From Azospira inquinata (GTDB lineage Bacteria; Pseudomonadota; Gammaproteobacteria; Burkholderiales; Rhodocyclaceae), in contig NZ_CP064782.1 in assembly GCF_018905915.1 (NCBI RefSeq), forward strand, positions 62,001 to 126,000: 64,000 nucleotides of DNA. Direction: 5' to 3'. A program made the translations under genes and the position numbers. The notes beneath the pieces are model-generated. The model was not told where the DNA came from, made no database searches, and saw only the letters and a program-made list of their open reading frames with translations. The first letter of the stretch is position 1. The number at the start of each line of letters is the position of its first letter. Of the stretch, positions 13,323-22,822 are shown piece after piece.

Positions 13323-13898
13323 TCAGTCCAGCTCATCCACGGAGGTAATCAACTGGTGGCTGAGTTTTTCCTCCGGCACATACCCCCCCTTCCAGCCCTC
13401 CGCCGCAATGGCAGCGAAGCGGTCCGGAGATTGCTGCCGCTGTTGCTGAGTGAGGGCCCGATCCACCCAGGGCAAGGCGCCCCGATTGGCCAGGGCGAGA
13501 CTCACCTCATTGAGGAGATCCACAATATCGTGGCCGTTATCCACGATGATGGGCTGGATGTTGGCGGCCATGAGCCGCTTGATGGAGGAATTACCGATGG
13601 ATGCCGCATAAACCGCAGCGCAGTCCTTGAGAAACTCCAGCTTGGCCAGCACCTTGTCCTCCGGCGGCTTCAGCAATTCTTCCGGGCTGGGGCGCATTTC
13701 CTCCCCGGGCACCAACACGGTCCCGGCGGGTAGGGCCCGATCCTTGTTTTCCCCCTTCATCACCGCCGCCATGAATTCCCCCACCCCCACCATTTCCGCT
13801 TCCCCGGGGGAAACGTCGTAGATGACAAAGCGTTCCGCCGCCCCGAAGTGAAGATTTACCCGGGCCAGGTCCGTGGAAGCAAAGGCGATTTTGAGCAT
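13323..13898 (-). CDS. vnfX: FeV-cofactor precursor carrier VnfX
   Basis: A 191-residue member of the NifX family, starting MLKIAFASTDLARVNLHFGAAERFVIYDV with an internal KDCAAVYAASIGNSSIKRLMAANIQPIIV characteristic of the fold. It follows vnfN by 37 bp. In Azotobacter VnfX binds NifB-co and a VFe-precursor. The ~35-residue C-terminal tail (ALTQQQRQQ... to SVDELD) makes it longer than many NifX proteins. Start ATG 13898 with AAGGACA upstream. Confidence 0.88.
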   Translation of the reverse strand: MLKIAFASTDLARVNLHFGAAERFVIYDVSPGEAEMVGVGEFMAAVMKGENKDRALPAGTVLVPGEEMRPSPEELLKPPEDKVLAKLEFLKDCAAVYAASIGNSSIKRLMAANIQPIIVDNGHDIVDLLNEVSLALANRGALPWVDRALTQQQRQQSPDRFAAIAAEGWKGGYVPEEKLSHQLITSVDELD

Positions 13899-13935
13899 GG
13901 AAAGTGTCCTTAAAGAGGGGCCCGACGGGGGCCTT

Positions 13936-15318
13936 TTACAGGGCCGCCACGGGAGCGGGAGCTTCCTGGCGGCCCAGGCTGGGGGCGAAGCGGGAGACAT
14001 AGGGCGGTACTTCGGCCCGCTGGCTAGCGGCCATATTGGCCAGATCAAACAGGGTCTGGCGGCTGCCCCGGTAGCCGATCCATTCCCGGGCATAGCCCCC
14101 CACCCAGTCGTAGAGGGGAAACCCCGCCCGCAGCAGGGGAAGGCCCAGTTCCGCCGCCCCCATGGCGCCGTGGGAATTGGCCAGGAGCAAATTGGCTCCC
14201 CCGGCCCGGGCCTGATCCGCCCAATCTTCCAAATCCCCCACAATCACCTGATCCAGGGGCAAAGCGTGGAGGCTGTCGGCCCGGGCAGAAGCCACCGCCG
14301 TTACCACCCGGCAGCCCACCCCGGTGAGGAAATCCACCAGGGAACCGAGCAAATCCGGGTCCGCCGCCACCGCCGCCCGGCCGGACCCCAGAAGAAAATG
14401 GCTATCCACCATGGCATCCAGCAACTGGGCCCGCCAGCGCTCCACCAGGGGCGGGACTTCCCGACCACTCAGGTGGGCCAGGGTATCGGTCAGGGCATCG
14501 CAGGCTTGTAAGCCCATGAGGCCGCCAAAGCGAAAATCCGGCACCCCGATGCGCTGCTGCAAGAGATCGGCCGCCTTGTTGAGGGAGGCGCCAATCACCA
14601 GGGTGGCCCGGGCTTCCCCCAGGGACGCTAGGCTTTGCCGGGTTACGCCCCCCTGGGAAATATGGCTATAGCCCTGGTCCGTCAAATGGCCATCCAGGGA
14701 ATCGGCCAGATCCGGAACCAGCACGGGCTGGAGCCCGAAGGCTTCGATCCAGGTGCGCAGGGCTTCCAGATCCCCGGGGGTGAGCATGGAAGAGGCCAGC
14801 ACATTGATCTGGCGGGGCCGTTTCCCCGCCCCGTTACCCCGGGGCACCAGATGGGCTATGAGGGCCTCCACGGCCCGGGCAAAGCCGCTTTCCAGATTGC
14901 CCAGGGTGTCCGGGGTACTGATGGGCACCACCGCCATGCCATCCCATTCCGGGTGCTGGCGGCGGAATTCCTTGATGGTGCGGGGAATATCCGCCCCCTG
15001 GGTTTCGGAAAGGCCCGTGCTGATCAGGCCCACCACCTCCGGCCCGGAGGTTCGGGCAATGGTGTCCAGGGCCTCCACCACATTGCCGTCAGCCCCCAGA
15101 ATGGTGACGATCTGGTCCATGGCCGTGGTTTGCAGGGGAATGGGCTCCCGGAAATGGCGGGTGAAAAACACCTTACTGAAGGCGGTGCAACCCTGGGCCC
15201 CGTGTTCCAGGGGAATGGCCCCCCGGATGCCCATGAGGGCCAGACTGGCCCCCATGGGCTGGCTGACCTTGAGGGGATTCACCGTCATGGCTTTGTTGGC
15301 AATCAGAACTTGGGCCAT
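13936..15318 (-). CDS. vnfN: FeV-cofactor assembly scaffold subunit VnfN
   Basis: A 460-residue NifN/VnfN protein, homologous to the beta subunit. It begins MAQVLIANKAMTVNPLKVSQPMGASLALMGIRGAIPLEHGAQGC and has ISTGLSETQGADIPRTIKEF and VLASSMLTPGDLE. It pairs with VnfE to mature the cofactor precursor. The start is 10 bp after the vnfE stop with a GAGAGGA site. Assignment to VnfN rather than NifN rests on context (vnfG-containing locus, adjacent vnfA), since the two are close in sequence. Confidence 0.88.
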   Translation of the reverse strand: MAQVLIANKAMTVNPLKVSQPMGASLALMGIRGAIPLEHGAQGCTAFSKVFFTRHFREPIPLQTTAMDQIVTILGADGNVVEALDTIARTSGPEVVGLISTGLSETQGADIPRTIKEFRRQHPEWDGMAVVPISTPDTLGNLESGFARAVEALIAHLVPRGNGAGKRPRQINVLASSMLTPGDLEALRTWIEAFGLQPVLVPDLADSLDGHLTDQGYSHISQGGVTRQSLASLGEARATLVIGASLNKAADLLQQRIGVPDFRFGGLMGLQACDALTDTLAHLSGREVPPLVERWRAQLLDAMVDSHFLLGSGRAAVAADPDLLGSLVDFLTGVGCRVVTAVASARADSLHALPLDQVIVGDLEDWADQARAGGANLLLANSHGAMGAAELGLPLLRAGFPLYDWVGGYAREWIGYRGSRQTLFDLANMAASQRAEVPPYVSRFAPSLGRQEAPAPVAAL

Positions 15319-15328
15319 GGTCCTCTCC

Positions 15329-16726
15329 TCAAGCCGCCAGCACATTGACCAGGGGACGCTGCTCCCAGGGCGCCGGGCGGCGCACCTGGGACCACACAGG
15401 GCTGTTGATGGCCAGGGCCAGCTGCCGGGCCAGTTCCACCATGCCCGTGTAGCCTTCGTAGGCAAAATCCCGCTCGTGGTTAATGTCCAGGAAAGGCAGG
15501 CGGCTCTTCAGGGCCGGGTAAAGGTAGCGGCCCCCGGCAATGAGAATGTCCGCCTGATACGCCTGACACACCGCCATCAAGGCCGCTTGGTCGTTGTCGT
15601 CGATCATGGGGGCCTCCGGGCCCATGAGTTCCCGGATGCGTTCCCGATCCTCTTCCGTGGATTTTTCCGTGCCCGTGGCCACCACGGTCAGGCCCAAATC
15701 CTGCATGGCGGAGACCACGGACCAGGACTTCACGCCGCCGGAGAAAATCAACACCCGTTTGCCTGCCAACTGTTCCCGCCAGGGCATGAGAGCCGCCCGG
15801 GCCCGGGCTTCCTCCCGGGCAATGAGGGCCTCGGTGCGGGCCGTCAAACCTGGGTCTCCGATCAGGCGGGCAAAATCCCGTAAGGCCCGGGAGGTATCTT
15901 CAATGCCGTAAAAGCTGCCTTCAAAGAAGGGGGTGCCATGGCGCTCTTCCAGCTTGCGGGCCACATTGAGCATGGCCTTGGAACACACCACCATATTGGC
16001 TTCGGCCCGGTGCATGGTCTGCACCTCACGGAAACGGGCATCCCCGGAGAGGGTGCAGAGAATGCGCAGCCCCAACGCGTCGAACAGGGGAGCCACCTGC
16101 CAGAATTCCCCCACAATGTTGTATTCCCCGATGAGATTGATGTCGTGGAAGCGCACCCCAGGAGGCGCCGGGGGCAGGGGCTCCGGCTCCCGGGTGCCGA
16201 TCACGTATTTGATCAGGGTTTCCCCGGCGATCCGGTTGCCCAGGCTTTTGCTACCGTAAAAACCAGCGCAATCCACCGGTACCACGGTCACCTCCCAACG
16301 GGCGGCGGCGGCCTTGCAGACCGCTTCAATGTCGTCTCCATGGAGAGCGGTAACGCAGGTGTTATAGACGAACACGGCAGCCGGGTGATAACGCTCCACC
16401 GCCTGCTGGATGGCGAAAAAGAGGCGCTTTTCCCCCTGGCCCATAATCACGTCCGTTTCCGCCAGATCCGTGGTCATGCCGATCCGGTACAGGCTGGGTC
16501 CGGAGGAACGGGTGCCCCGGGCATCCCAGGAACTGCCGGCGCAGCCAATGGGGCCATGGACGATATGGGCCACGTCCCCAATGGGCAGCAAGGCAATCTG
16601 AGCCCCGTCAAAGGCGCAGCCCCCCTGGGTGGCTCCGGGTTTGGATCGGGCGCAGCCGGATTTGCTCTTTTTATTGTGCTGGCAGGCCGGTTCATCCAAT
16701 AGCGCCTGGATCTCACTTTGATTCAT
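15329..16726 (-). CDS. vnfE: FeV-cofactor assembly scaffold subunit VnfE
   Basis: A 465-residue NifE/VnfE scaffold protein. Visible features: [64 protein letters not shown] and [14 protein letters not shown]. It forms a heterotetramer with VnfN on which the cofactor core is processed. First gene of a leftward operon vnfE-vnfN-vnfX-TIM barrel. A perfect sigma-54 promoter lies 38 bp upstream of its ATG. Confidence 0.9.
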   Translation of the reverse strand: MNQSEIQALLDEPACQHNKKSKSGCARSKPGATQGGCAFDGAQIALLPIGDVAHIVHGPIGCAGSSWDARGTRSSGPSLYRIGMTTDLAETDVIMGQGEKRLFFAIQQAVERYHPAAVFVYNTCVTALHGDDIEAVCKAAAARWEVTVVPVDCAGFYGSKSLGNRIAGETLIKYVIGTREPEPLPPAPPGVRFHDINLIGEYNIVGEFWQVAPLFDALGLRILCTLSGDARFREVQTMHRAEANMVVCSKAMLNVARKLEERHGTPFFEGSFYGIEDTSRALRDFARLIGDPGLTARTEALIAREEARARAALMPWREQLAGKRVLIFSGGVKSWSVVSAMQDLGLTVVATGTEKSTEEDRERIRELMGPEAPMIDDNDQAALMAVCQAYQADILIAGGRYLYPALKSRLPFLDINHERDFAYEGYTGMVELARQLALAINSPVWSQVRRPAPWEQRPLVNVLAA

Positions 16727-16763
16727 GGACCTTCTCCCGGAATGAATGTTTATGCCCCTAGAG

Positions 16764-16778
16764 GCAAGGCCCGTGCCA
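16764..16778 (-). promoter_or_regulatory. Sigma-54 promoter of vnfENX
   Basis: Minus strand TGGCACGGGCCTTGC: perfect -24 and -12 boxes with GG-N10-GC. The same 16-base core recurs in front of the TonB receptor gene at 31591-31605. Confidence 0.92.
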
Positions 16779-16979
16779 AAGGGAAAAGGGCTGGGGGATC
16801 AGGCCAGCAGAGCCGCCCCAGTGTCCCTTCCTGAACCCAGGGCAAAACCCACCGCCCAGACCACCCTGGCCCCATAGGGCCCCAACGGGCCAGGAACCGC
16901 CCCCGGCCCCTTTCCCCCAAGTTCCCTGTCTCCCCAAGAAATTCAGGATTACCGAGAACGGGCAGAAGGCACGGAGAGC

Positions 16980-17023
16980 GTTCCGAAAAGAACAGCACCC
17001 CCTATCAACGTACGTTTTGGTGG
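16980..17023. promoter_or_regulatory. Tandem VnfA-type activator sites upstream of vnfE
   Basis: GTTC-CGAAAA-GAAC (16980-16993, perfectly dyadic arms) and GTAC-GTTTTG-GTGG (17010-17023, one arm imperfect), 30 bp apart start to start and about 200-245 bp upstream of the sigma-54 promoter. Confidence 0.62.
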
Positions 17024-17132
17024 GGCTACCGCTTCCCGGTGCTAGGAGGAATATCGGGAGAAAAAAACCGAAAGGGATCTCCACCCGTTGGCAGCGGCAA
17101 CGGAAGGAGAGGCAAAAGCGGGAAAGGAATTT

Positions 17133-17504
17133 ATGACAGCCGGTGGCTGTGGCTGTGGCTGTGGCTGTGGCTGTGGCTGTGGCTGTGGCTGTGGCTGTGG
17201 CTGTGGCTGTGGCTGTGGCTGTGGCTGTGGCTGTGGCTGTGGCTGTGGCTGTGGCGGTAGGCTGGGCTTCGGCTTCGGCTTCGGCAGAAGCGTAGCGGAA
17301 ACCGGGGTACCCCTCCTATCCGGCGGCCCCGGAGAGCATCAAGGATTTAGTAATTTAGCCAACTGGTCAGCCGCCTGGGCCATAGCCTGCACCTGTTCAC
17401 CGTCGGCAGTCAGGGCAGTAGCCGCCCCTTGCCGGGGGGCCAACCAGGTCCGGGCCTGGGCCAGGGCGTGGCGCCCCTCCTCTTCCGCTTGCTGGATAAG
17501 ATAA
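17133..17504 (+). CDS. Possible Gly-Cys repeat protein (uncertain)
   Basis: From an ATG at 17133, preceded by a good GGAAAGGA site, the plus strand reads MTAGG followed by 18 Gly-Cys dipeptides, GGRLG, three Phe-Gly dipeptides and a non-repetitive tail to 17504. The tail from about 17339 is antisense to the small gene at 17339-17569, so it may not be real coding sequence. The perfect hexanucleotide makes a non-coding microsatellite just as possible. If translated, an 18-cysteine Gly-Cys chain would be a strong thiol metal ligand. It points away from the vnfE activator sites, so it could be a divergent vnf gene. Confidence 0.25.
17144..17257. repeat. Hexanucleotide tandem repeat (TGGCTG)18
   Basis: Eighteen exact copies of TGGCTG from 17144 to 17251 plus one variant copy (TGGCGG), followed at about 17265-17285 by a short run of GGCTTC units. 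The unit length keeps reading frame, so copy-number change would not frameshift any overlapping frame. It lies between vnfE and the gene downstream of vnfA. Confidence 0.95.
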
Positions 17505-17569
17505 GCGCTGCCCAGGCGCCGGGCCCCTTCCAGGCGGCGCCGGGCGTTTTGCAGACCACGGGGACTCAT
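17339..17569 (-). CDS. Small helical hypothetical protein downstream of vnfA
   Basis: A 76-residue protein with long charged and alanine-rich helices ([38 protein letters not shown]). The ATG at 17569 has GAGGTG eight bases upstream, and it lies 10 bp after the vnfA stop, so it is probably translated from the vnfA message. No family recognised. It ends just before the hexanucleotide repeat region. Confidence 0.55.
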
Positions 17570-17579
17570 GACGATCACC

Positions 17580-19247
17580 TCAAGCGGATTTACGGAAATC
17601 CTTATGGTTAAGCTTGAATTTCTGCATGCGCAGCCCCAGGATGCGCCGGGTCAGGCCCAGCTGGGAGGCGGTTTCCGTCATATTGCCCCCGTGGAGCTTC
17701 AAGGCATCCACGATCATTTCGTACTCGATGGCGTTGAGCTTGGATTCCAGGCCCCCCGCGCAGGTCATTTCATCCACCACCGGAGTTTGCAGGGACGGGG
17801 GCAGGTTGTAGCCGTGAATCACCCCGTCCTCCGCCAGAATTACCGCCCGCTCAATGACGTTTTCCAGCTCACGCACATTGCCGGGCCAGCTGTAGCAAAG
17901 CAGCATGTTCAGGGCCGGGGTGGAAATGCGCTTCACCTCAATGCCCATTTCGGCGGAAAACTTGGAGACGAAATAGTCGGCCAGGGCCACGATGTCATTA
18001 CCCCGATCCCGCAGGGGCGGAATGGTGATGGGGAACACATTGAGCCGGTAAAACAGGTCTTCCCGGAAGGTGCCCTCCGCCACCATCTGTTCCAGATTGC
18101 GGTTGGTGGCGGCCAGGATGCGTAAATCCACCTTGATGGGGGTATTGCCCCCGACCCGCTCGAAGGTCTTTTCCTGCAACACCCGGAGCAGCTTGGCCTG
18201 CATGGGCAGGGATAATTCCCCCACCTCGTCGAGGAAAATGGTGCCCCCGTCCGCCTCTTCAAAGCGCCCCCGCCGCAGGGTGGTGGCACCGGTGAAAGAG
18301 CCTTTTTCGTGGCCGAATAATTCGCTTTCGATCACGCTTTCCGGCAGGGCGGCACAATTGAATTTCACAAAGGTGCCGTCCGCATGGCGGCTGTTGTAGT
18401 GGATGGCGCTGGCCACCAGTTCCTTACCCACCCCGCTTTCCCCCAGGATCAGCACGGTGGTTTTGGAACGGGTGATTTTTTCGATCAGGTTGTACACCTC
18501 CTGCATGGGCTTGGAATTGCCGATGATGTTGGAGGGTTTGAATTTTTCCCGCAGGGCGTGGCGCAGGCGGCGATTTTCCTTTTCCAGATTGGCCTTATCC
18601 ACATTTTCCAGCAGGTAGAGCTCCACCGCCTGGGCCGTGGTGGCCGCCAGAATGGCCAGCACTTCCGCATCCAGCTTGAGCAGGCGCCGGTTGTCGTAGA
18701 TACGCTCGGCGCTGATGGTGCCCATCACCTTCTTGCCCCGCATGATGGGAACGCAGAGGAAGGAGAGATTGTTGTCCTTGGGCTCGTGGCGGCTGGCGGT
18801 ACGGTTGAGGAACATGGGCTCCTCGCCGATGCGGGGCACCACAATGGCCTGGGCCGTTTCCACCACCTTGCCCGTCACCCCTTCCCCCAGGTAATAAACC
18901 CCCCGGGCGGCCTCTTCCTCGGTGAGGCCGAAACTTTCGTGGATGAAAATCTGGCCGGACTCGTTGTCGTAAAGGCTGATCATGCCCCGCACCACGTTCA
19001 TGTGCCGTTCCATGATCTGGAGCAGGATTTTCAGGGTGTTGTTGAGATTGCCGCTCTCCGTAACGATGCGGCTCATTTCGTACATGAGGGGCAACATGTC
19101 CGTCCGGCATTCGCCCAGATCGCACTCGCACATGTGGGGCAGGGAAGCAGCCACCTTCATTTTCTCCAGAAATTTTGCCTCGTCCCCGGGGGAAACAAGT
19201 GAGGAGGCGGGTCGCAAAGGAATGGGAAGATCATTGGCGTAACTCAT
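17580..19247 (-). CDS. vnfA: Sigma-54-dependent activator VnfA
   Basis: A 555-residue NifA/VnfA-family enhancer-binding protein. A cysteine motif C40-x-C42-x4-C47 (HMCECDLGEC) lies before the GAF domain (about 60-205). This Cys-x-Cys-x4-Cys is the N-terminal iron-sulfur-type signature described for Azotobacter VnfA. The AAA+ domain is intact: Walker A GESGVGKE (269-276), sigma-54 loop GSFTGA (316-321), Walker B FLDEVGE (338-344), and an FREDLFYRL segment. A Fis-type helix-turn-helix lies at the C-terminus (MTETASQLGLTRRILGLRMQKF). It probably activates all the sigma-54 promoters listed here. It has its own sigma-70-type promoter. Confidence 0.9.
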   Translation of the reverse strand: MSYANDLPIPLRPASSLVSPGDEAKFLEKMKVAASLPHMCECDLGECRTDMLPLMYEMSRIVTESGNLNNTLKILLQIMERHMNVVRGMISLYDNESGQIFIHESFGLTEEEAARGVYYLGEGVTGKVVETAQAIVVPRIGEEPMFLNRTASRHEPKDNNLSFLCVPIMRGKKVMGTISAERIYDNRRLLKLDAEVLAILAATTAQAVELYLLENVDKANLEKENRRLRHALREKFKPSNIIGNSKPMQEVYNLIEKITRSKTTVLILGESGVGKELVASAIHYNSRHADGTFVKFNCAALPESVIESELFGHEKGSFTGATTLRRGRFEEADGGTIFLDEVGELSLPMQAKLLRVLQEKTFERVGGNTPIKVDLRILAATNRNLEQMVAEGTFREDLFYRLNVFPITIPPLRDRGNDIVALADYFVSKFSAEMGIEVKRISTPALNMLLCYSWPGNVRELENVIERAVILAEDGVIHGYNLPPSLQTPVVDEMTCAGGLESKLNAIEYEMIVDALKLHGGNMTETASQLGLTRRILGLRMQKFKLNHKDFRKSA

Positions 19248-19412
19248 GCCGGCCTCCTGAAAGCATCAAACACCCTGTCATCGCAGTACCACCCACCGTT
19301 ATATCGAACCGGCCACCGCCCCCTATGCCGGGAAAACCCGGGAGCTTTCCCTGCCCGCTCCAGGAGAATTTGCCTCCCAGCAGCAGAGCGGAAAGGCAGA
19401 TAGCCGTTACGT

Positions 19413-19441
19413 AATATTCTTCTCTATATAGCGAAAGTCAA
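19413..19441 (-). promoter_or_regulatory. Sigma-70-type promoter of vnfA
   Basis: Minus strand TTGACT (19436-19441), 17-bp spacer, AATATT (19413-19418), in an AT-rich stretch about 165 bp upstream of vnfA. No sigma-54 element was found here, in keeping with an activator expressed independently of itself. Confidence 0.6.
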
Positions 19442-19494
19442 GCCAAAACCGGGCAAGTTCCGGATTTGCCCTTCTGACACCGGCGCCGCCACGG

Positions 19495-19851
19495 TCAGGC
19501 CCCGGCGGGCAGCACCCGGATACCCGGGCCCAACACCGCCACCAGGCGCCGCTTGATGCCCCCCAGGGTATGGCTGGCCAGGGCGCAATGGGTGCAGGTG
19601 CCGCTCAACCGCAGCCGCACCACATCCCCCTGGATAGCCACCAGGCTCACCTCTCCTCCGTCCGCCGTAATCCAGGGACGGCATTCGTCCAGCACGGCCA
19701 GAATCTGGGCCCGGCTGGCGCTCAGGTCCCGGGGCACATAATCGGCGGTATCCGCCTCGCTTTCCCAGGCAGGCCCCCAGTCCTCCCGGTCCCCGGCGGA
19801 AACAGGGGAGAGAGGGGGCTGGAAGGTCAGGGGTTTAGAGGAAGAATCCAT
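19495..19851 (-). CDS. nfuV: Nfu-type iron-sulfur carrier (NfuV-like)
   Basis: A 118-residue protein whose C-terminal half is a NifU C-terminal (Nfu) domain: DECRPWITADGGEVSLVAIQGDVVRLRLSGTCTHCALASHTLGGIKRRL, with the cluster-binding CxxC at Cys86-Cys89. The N-terminal 40 residues are not conserved-looking. Start ATG 19851 with GGAGAAG upstream. Azotobacter has an Nfu protein (NfuV) linked to its vnf genes, and this one lies upstream of vnfA behind a perfect sigma-54 promoter. It probably delivers Fe-S clusters to V-nitrogenase components. Confidence 0.75.
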   Translation of the reverse strand: MDSSSKPLTFQPPLSPVSAGDREDWGPAWESEADTADYVPRDLSASRAQILAVLDECRPWITADGGEVSLVAIQGDVVRLRLSGTCTHCALASHTLGGIKRRLVAVLGPGIRVLPAGA

Positions 19852-19949
19852 GAGCTTCTCCTGTGGGGTTGGGGTGCCGGTCCGCCTTCTCCCGGGGCCC
19901 AGGGACAATGCCCTCGGCCCGGGGGGCGAACCATGACAGATCAGGAGGC

Positions 19950-19966
19950 AGCAAGGCCTATGCCAT
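19950..19966 (-). promoter_or_regulatory. Sigma-54 promoter of nfuV
   Basis: Minus strand ATGGCATAGGCCTTGCT with GG-N10-GC and a perfect -12 box, about 100 bp upstream of the nfuV start. Confidence 0.85.
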
Positions 19967-20051
19967 GGGGCCTAAGGGGTTCTAAACAGGGCGCTTTTTT
20001 TACCCCCCGGGACAGCGCCCGACCATTTTCCCTTTTCCTGGGCCCCATTCC

Positions 20052-20096
20052 GTTCTTTCCAGAACATTTTTCCGAAAAGAACGCACACATCGGAAC
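20052..20096. promoter_or_regulatory. Shared VnfA-type activator sites between nfuV and the PhnD-like gene
   Basis: GTTC-TTTCCA-GAAC (20052-20065) and GCAC-ACATCG-GAAC (20083-20096), 31 bp apart. They lie about 90-130 bp from the leftward nfuV promoter and 125-170 bp from the rightward promoter at 20221. A partial third dyad (TTCC-GAAAAG-AACG) lies between them. The remaining bases of the 19851-20338 gap hold no gene I can support. Confidence 0.55.
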
Positions 20097-20220
20097 GGCC
20101 CAAGGCCCTACCCCGGCCAGGTTCAGGCAGCAGGCTCCCAGGGGGCCGGGGCCTCCCTATCCCAGCCAAGCCCCGCGGTCAGGGGAAAAACTGGGGCCTT
20201 GGTCTGCCAACGCCCGGAGA

Positions 20221-20237
20221 AGGCACGGAGCTTGCGT
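20221..20237 (+). promoter_or_regulatory. Sigma-54 promoter of the PhnD-like/Nif11 operon
   Basis: Plus strand AGGCACGGAGCTTGCG: GG (20222-20223) N10 GC (20234-20235), full TTGC -12 box, one departure before the -24 GG. About 100 bp upstream of the ATG at 20338. Confidence 0.75.
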
Positions 20238-20337
20238 TTCCCGGAGGGGGCCGCGCCGCAACCGGGGCGGGCCCTCCCGTCCGGGGCGGGCTTTGCTGGC
20301 CCTCCCCGGCCCCGAACTTTATCTGGCCCCTCACCCT

Positions 20338-21219
20338 ATGCGGAACACAAGCCTGAAATGCGGTCTGCTCCCCGGCGAATCGGAACCGGTGGTGCGCCGC
20401 CTCAATGAACCCCTCCGGGCCTATCTGGAGCGCCAGTTGGCCATGCCGGTGGAACTGGTGGTAGGCAAAAGCTATGTGGCTACCGGGGAAGCCCTGCGCC
20501 AGGGCCAGCTGGATCTGGCCTACCTGGGGCCGGTGACCTACATTCTGCAAAGCCGCCGGGCGGGGCTCACCCCCTTCGCCCGGCCCACCCATCCCCGCAC
20601 CGGCCCCACCTTCCAGGCCGCCATCATCGTGCCCCAGGACAGCAACGCCCAGACCCTGGCAGACCTGAAGGGCAAGGAAGTGGCCTTTGGCGACCAGGCC
20701 TCCACCTCCGGCACCTGGGTACCCCGCTATCAGCTCCTGGAAGCGGGTCTGGTGGCCGGGCGGGATTACCGGCGCCTGGCCCTGGGGGCCCACGACGCGG
20801 TGGTCCAGGCCGTGGCCCGGCGCCAGGTGGCGGCAGGCGGCCTGAGCCTGCCCATTTACCGGCGTCTGATGGAAGAAGGCCGGGTGGAAGCCCGGGAGAC
20901 CCGAATCCTGGCGGAATCGGAGGCCATTCCCGAATACATGTGGACCTTCCGGGAAGGCCTGCCGCCCCATCTGCAAGAAGCCATCCGCCAGGCCTTCATT
21001 ACCCTGGGGGACCCGGCGGCCCTGGCCGCCTACCGGGCAGAAGCCTTTATTCCGGCGGTGGACCCGGACGTAGATCGGGTGCGGAGCTGGATGGAAGTGC
21101 TGCTCCAGGCCCGACTCAGCACCTCCCCCCTGCCATGGCTGCCCTCGGAAGCAGTGATCGGCTGGTCGGCTAAGGAGGAAGACGCCCGTTCCGCCACTAG
21201 CCCCTCTCCTGCGCCCTGA
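20338..21219 (+). CDS. PhnD-like oxyanion-binding protein without signal peptide
   Basis: A 293-residue protein of the PhnD/phosphate-phosphonate periplasmic binding family: MPVELVVGKSYVATGEALRQGQLDLAYLGPVTYI, then AAIIVPQDSNAQTLADLKGKEVAFGDQASTSGTWVPRYQLLEAG and a terminal AAYRAEAFIPAVDPDVD. The start MRNTSLKCGLLPGES enters the first strand of the fold directly. I see no signal sequence in this frame, so it is probably cytoplasmic; an upstream start could not be supported. No PhnC or PhnE partners are near. As vanadate mimics phosphate, a vanadate sensor or chaperone is a tempting inference given the sigma-54 promoter and position beside vnfH. The ATG lacks a clear ribosome site. Confidence 0.7.
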   Translation: MRNTSLKCGLLPGESEPVVRRLNEPLRAYLERQLAMPVELVVGKSYVATGEALRQGQLDLAYLGPVTYILQSRRAGLTPFARPTHPRTGPTFQAAIIVPQDSNAQTLADLKGKEVAFGDQASTSGTWVPRYQLLEAGLVAGRDYRRLALGAHDAVVQAVARRQVAAGGLSLPIYRRLMEEGRVEARETRILAESEAIPEYMWTFREGLPPHLQEAIRQAFITLGDPAALAAYRAEAFIPAVDPDVDRVRSWMEVLLQARLSTSPLPWLPSEAVIGWSAKEEDARSATSPSPAP

Positions 21220-21283
21220 ATCCTGAGCTTTTGAACCTGATCCCTGCGCCAAACAATTATTTCCTTACCCCCCGGAGAACCCC

Positions 21284-21478
21284 ATGTCTGTTGAATCCGC
21301 CAAAGCCTATATCGAGCGCATGCGGGCCGACGAGCCCTTCCGCCGCACCATCAACGACTGCGAAGACGAAGCCGCCAACTGGGCCTACCTCAAGGAGGCG
21401 GGCTACGATTTCGATTTGCAGGAATTCAAGGAAGCCCAGGAGCTGATTTACCAGGAATACGGCATTACCCCCATGTAA
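21284..21478 (+). CDS. Nif11-family small protein
   Basis: A 64-residue Nif11-domain protein (SVESAKAYIERMRADEPFRRTINDCEDEAANWAYLKEAGYDFDLQEFKEAQEL). Family members occur beside nitrogenase genes and, in other bacteria, as leader peptides of ribosomal peptides. There is no double-glycine leader site or core peptide here, so the nitrogenase-associated type is the better reading; function unknown. A GGAG site precedes the ATG. It follows the PhnD-like gene by 64 bp and is closed by a terminator, convergent with vnfH. Confidence 0.85.
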   Translation: MSVESAKAYIERMRADEPFRRTINDCEDEAANWAYLKEAGYDFDLQEFKEAQELIYQEYGITPM

Positions 21479-21499
21479 CAACAGGCTTCCCTTCCCTAC

Positions 21500-21524
21500 C
21501 GCCGGGCGCATGCCCGGTTTTTTT
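21500..21524 (+). terminator. Terminator after the Nif11 gene
   Basis: Hairpin CCGGGC-GCAT-GCCCGG (21502-21507 and 21512-21517) followed by T7 on the plus strand. Confidence 0.85.
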
Positions 21525-21574
21525 ATGCCCCGCGCCAGGCCATCACCGCCCCCGACACGCCCCCAAACCGGAGA

Positions 21575-21605
21575 CAAAAAAAGCCCGGTGACAAGCACCG
21601 GGCTG
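21575..21605 (-). terminator. Terminator of vnfH
   Basis: Stem AGCCCGGTG/CACCGGGCT (21582-21590 and 21596-21604) with an A7 run that becomes T7 on the minus strand, 30 bp after the vnfH stop. Confidence 0.9.
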
Positions 21606-21634
21606 GCAAGTGGCCGACTATCGAGGGGAATCGA

Positions 21635-22588
<954 letters not shown>

Positions 22589-22663
22589 TTAGCGAAGGGT
22601 GTGGGCCGGACGGCGGGCCCTTTCCCCTGCCGGCCGAAGCCACTCTCCTTGGTGCCCCTATAG

Positions 22664-22678
22664 GCAAGCCCCATGCCA
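22664..22678 (-). promoter_or_regulatory. Sigma-54 promoter of vnfH
   Basis: Minus strand TGGCATGGGGCTTGC with GG-N10-GC and both boxes intact, about 155 bp upstream of the vnfH start, implying a long leader. Confidence 0.88.
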
Positions 22679-22822
22679 AAGCCCCTATCTGGGGTAAGGA
22701 TTTTCCCTTTTACGGCTCGCAAACCACTGAAAACAATGGTTTTCATAAGTCACAAGACAAGGCTTCGCCCGTCTTTCCCGGGTTTCCTTCCCCAGCCCGG
22801 GCGCCCCGCCGCCCCCCGATCC

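Noticed and set aside
16993..17133. Plus-strand sigma-54 promoter for the Gly-Cys frame
   Set aside because: A GG-N10-GC spacing exists near 17019, but the -12 box (ACCGC) is a poor match.
17144..17257. CRISPR or phage repeat
   Set aside because: Direct contiguous 6-base units with no spacers; a microsatellite instead.
17039..17260. Trp-Leu repeat protein in another frame of the hexamer
   Set aside because: A long alternating Trp-Leu chain with no ribosome site at its start is implausible; the Gly-Cys frame has the better start.
21284..21478. Nif11-type RiPP precursor
   Set aside because: No double-glycine leader end or core peptide, and no modification enzymes nearby; the non-RiPP nitrogenase-associated Nif11 type fits better.
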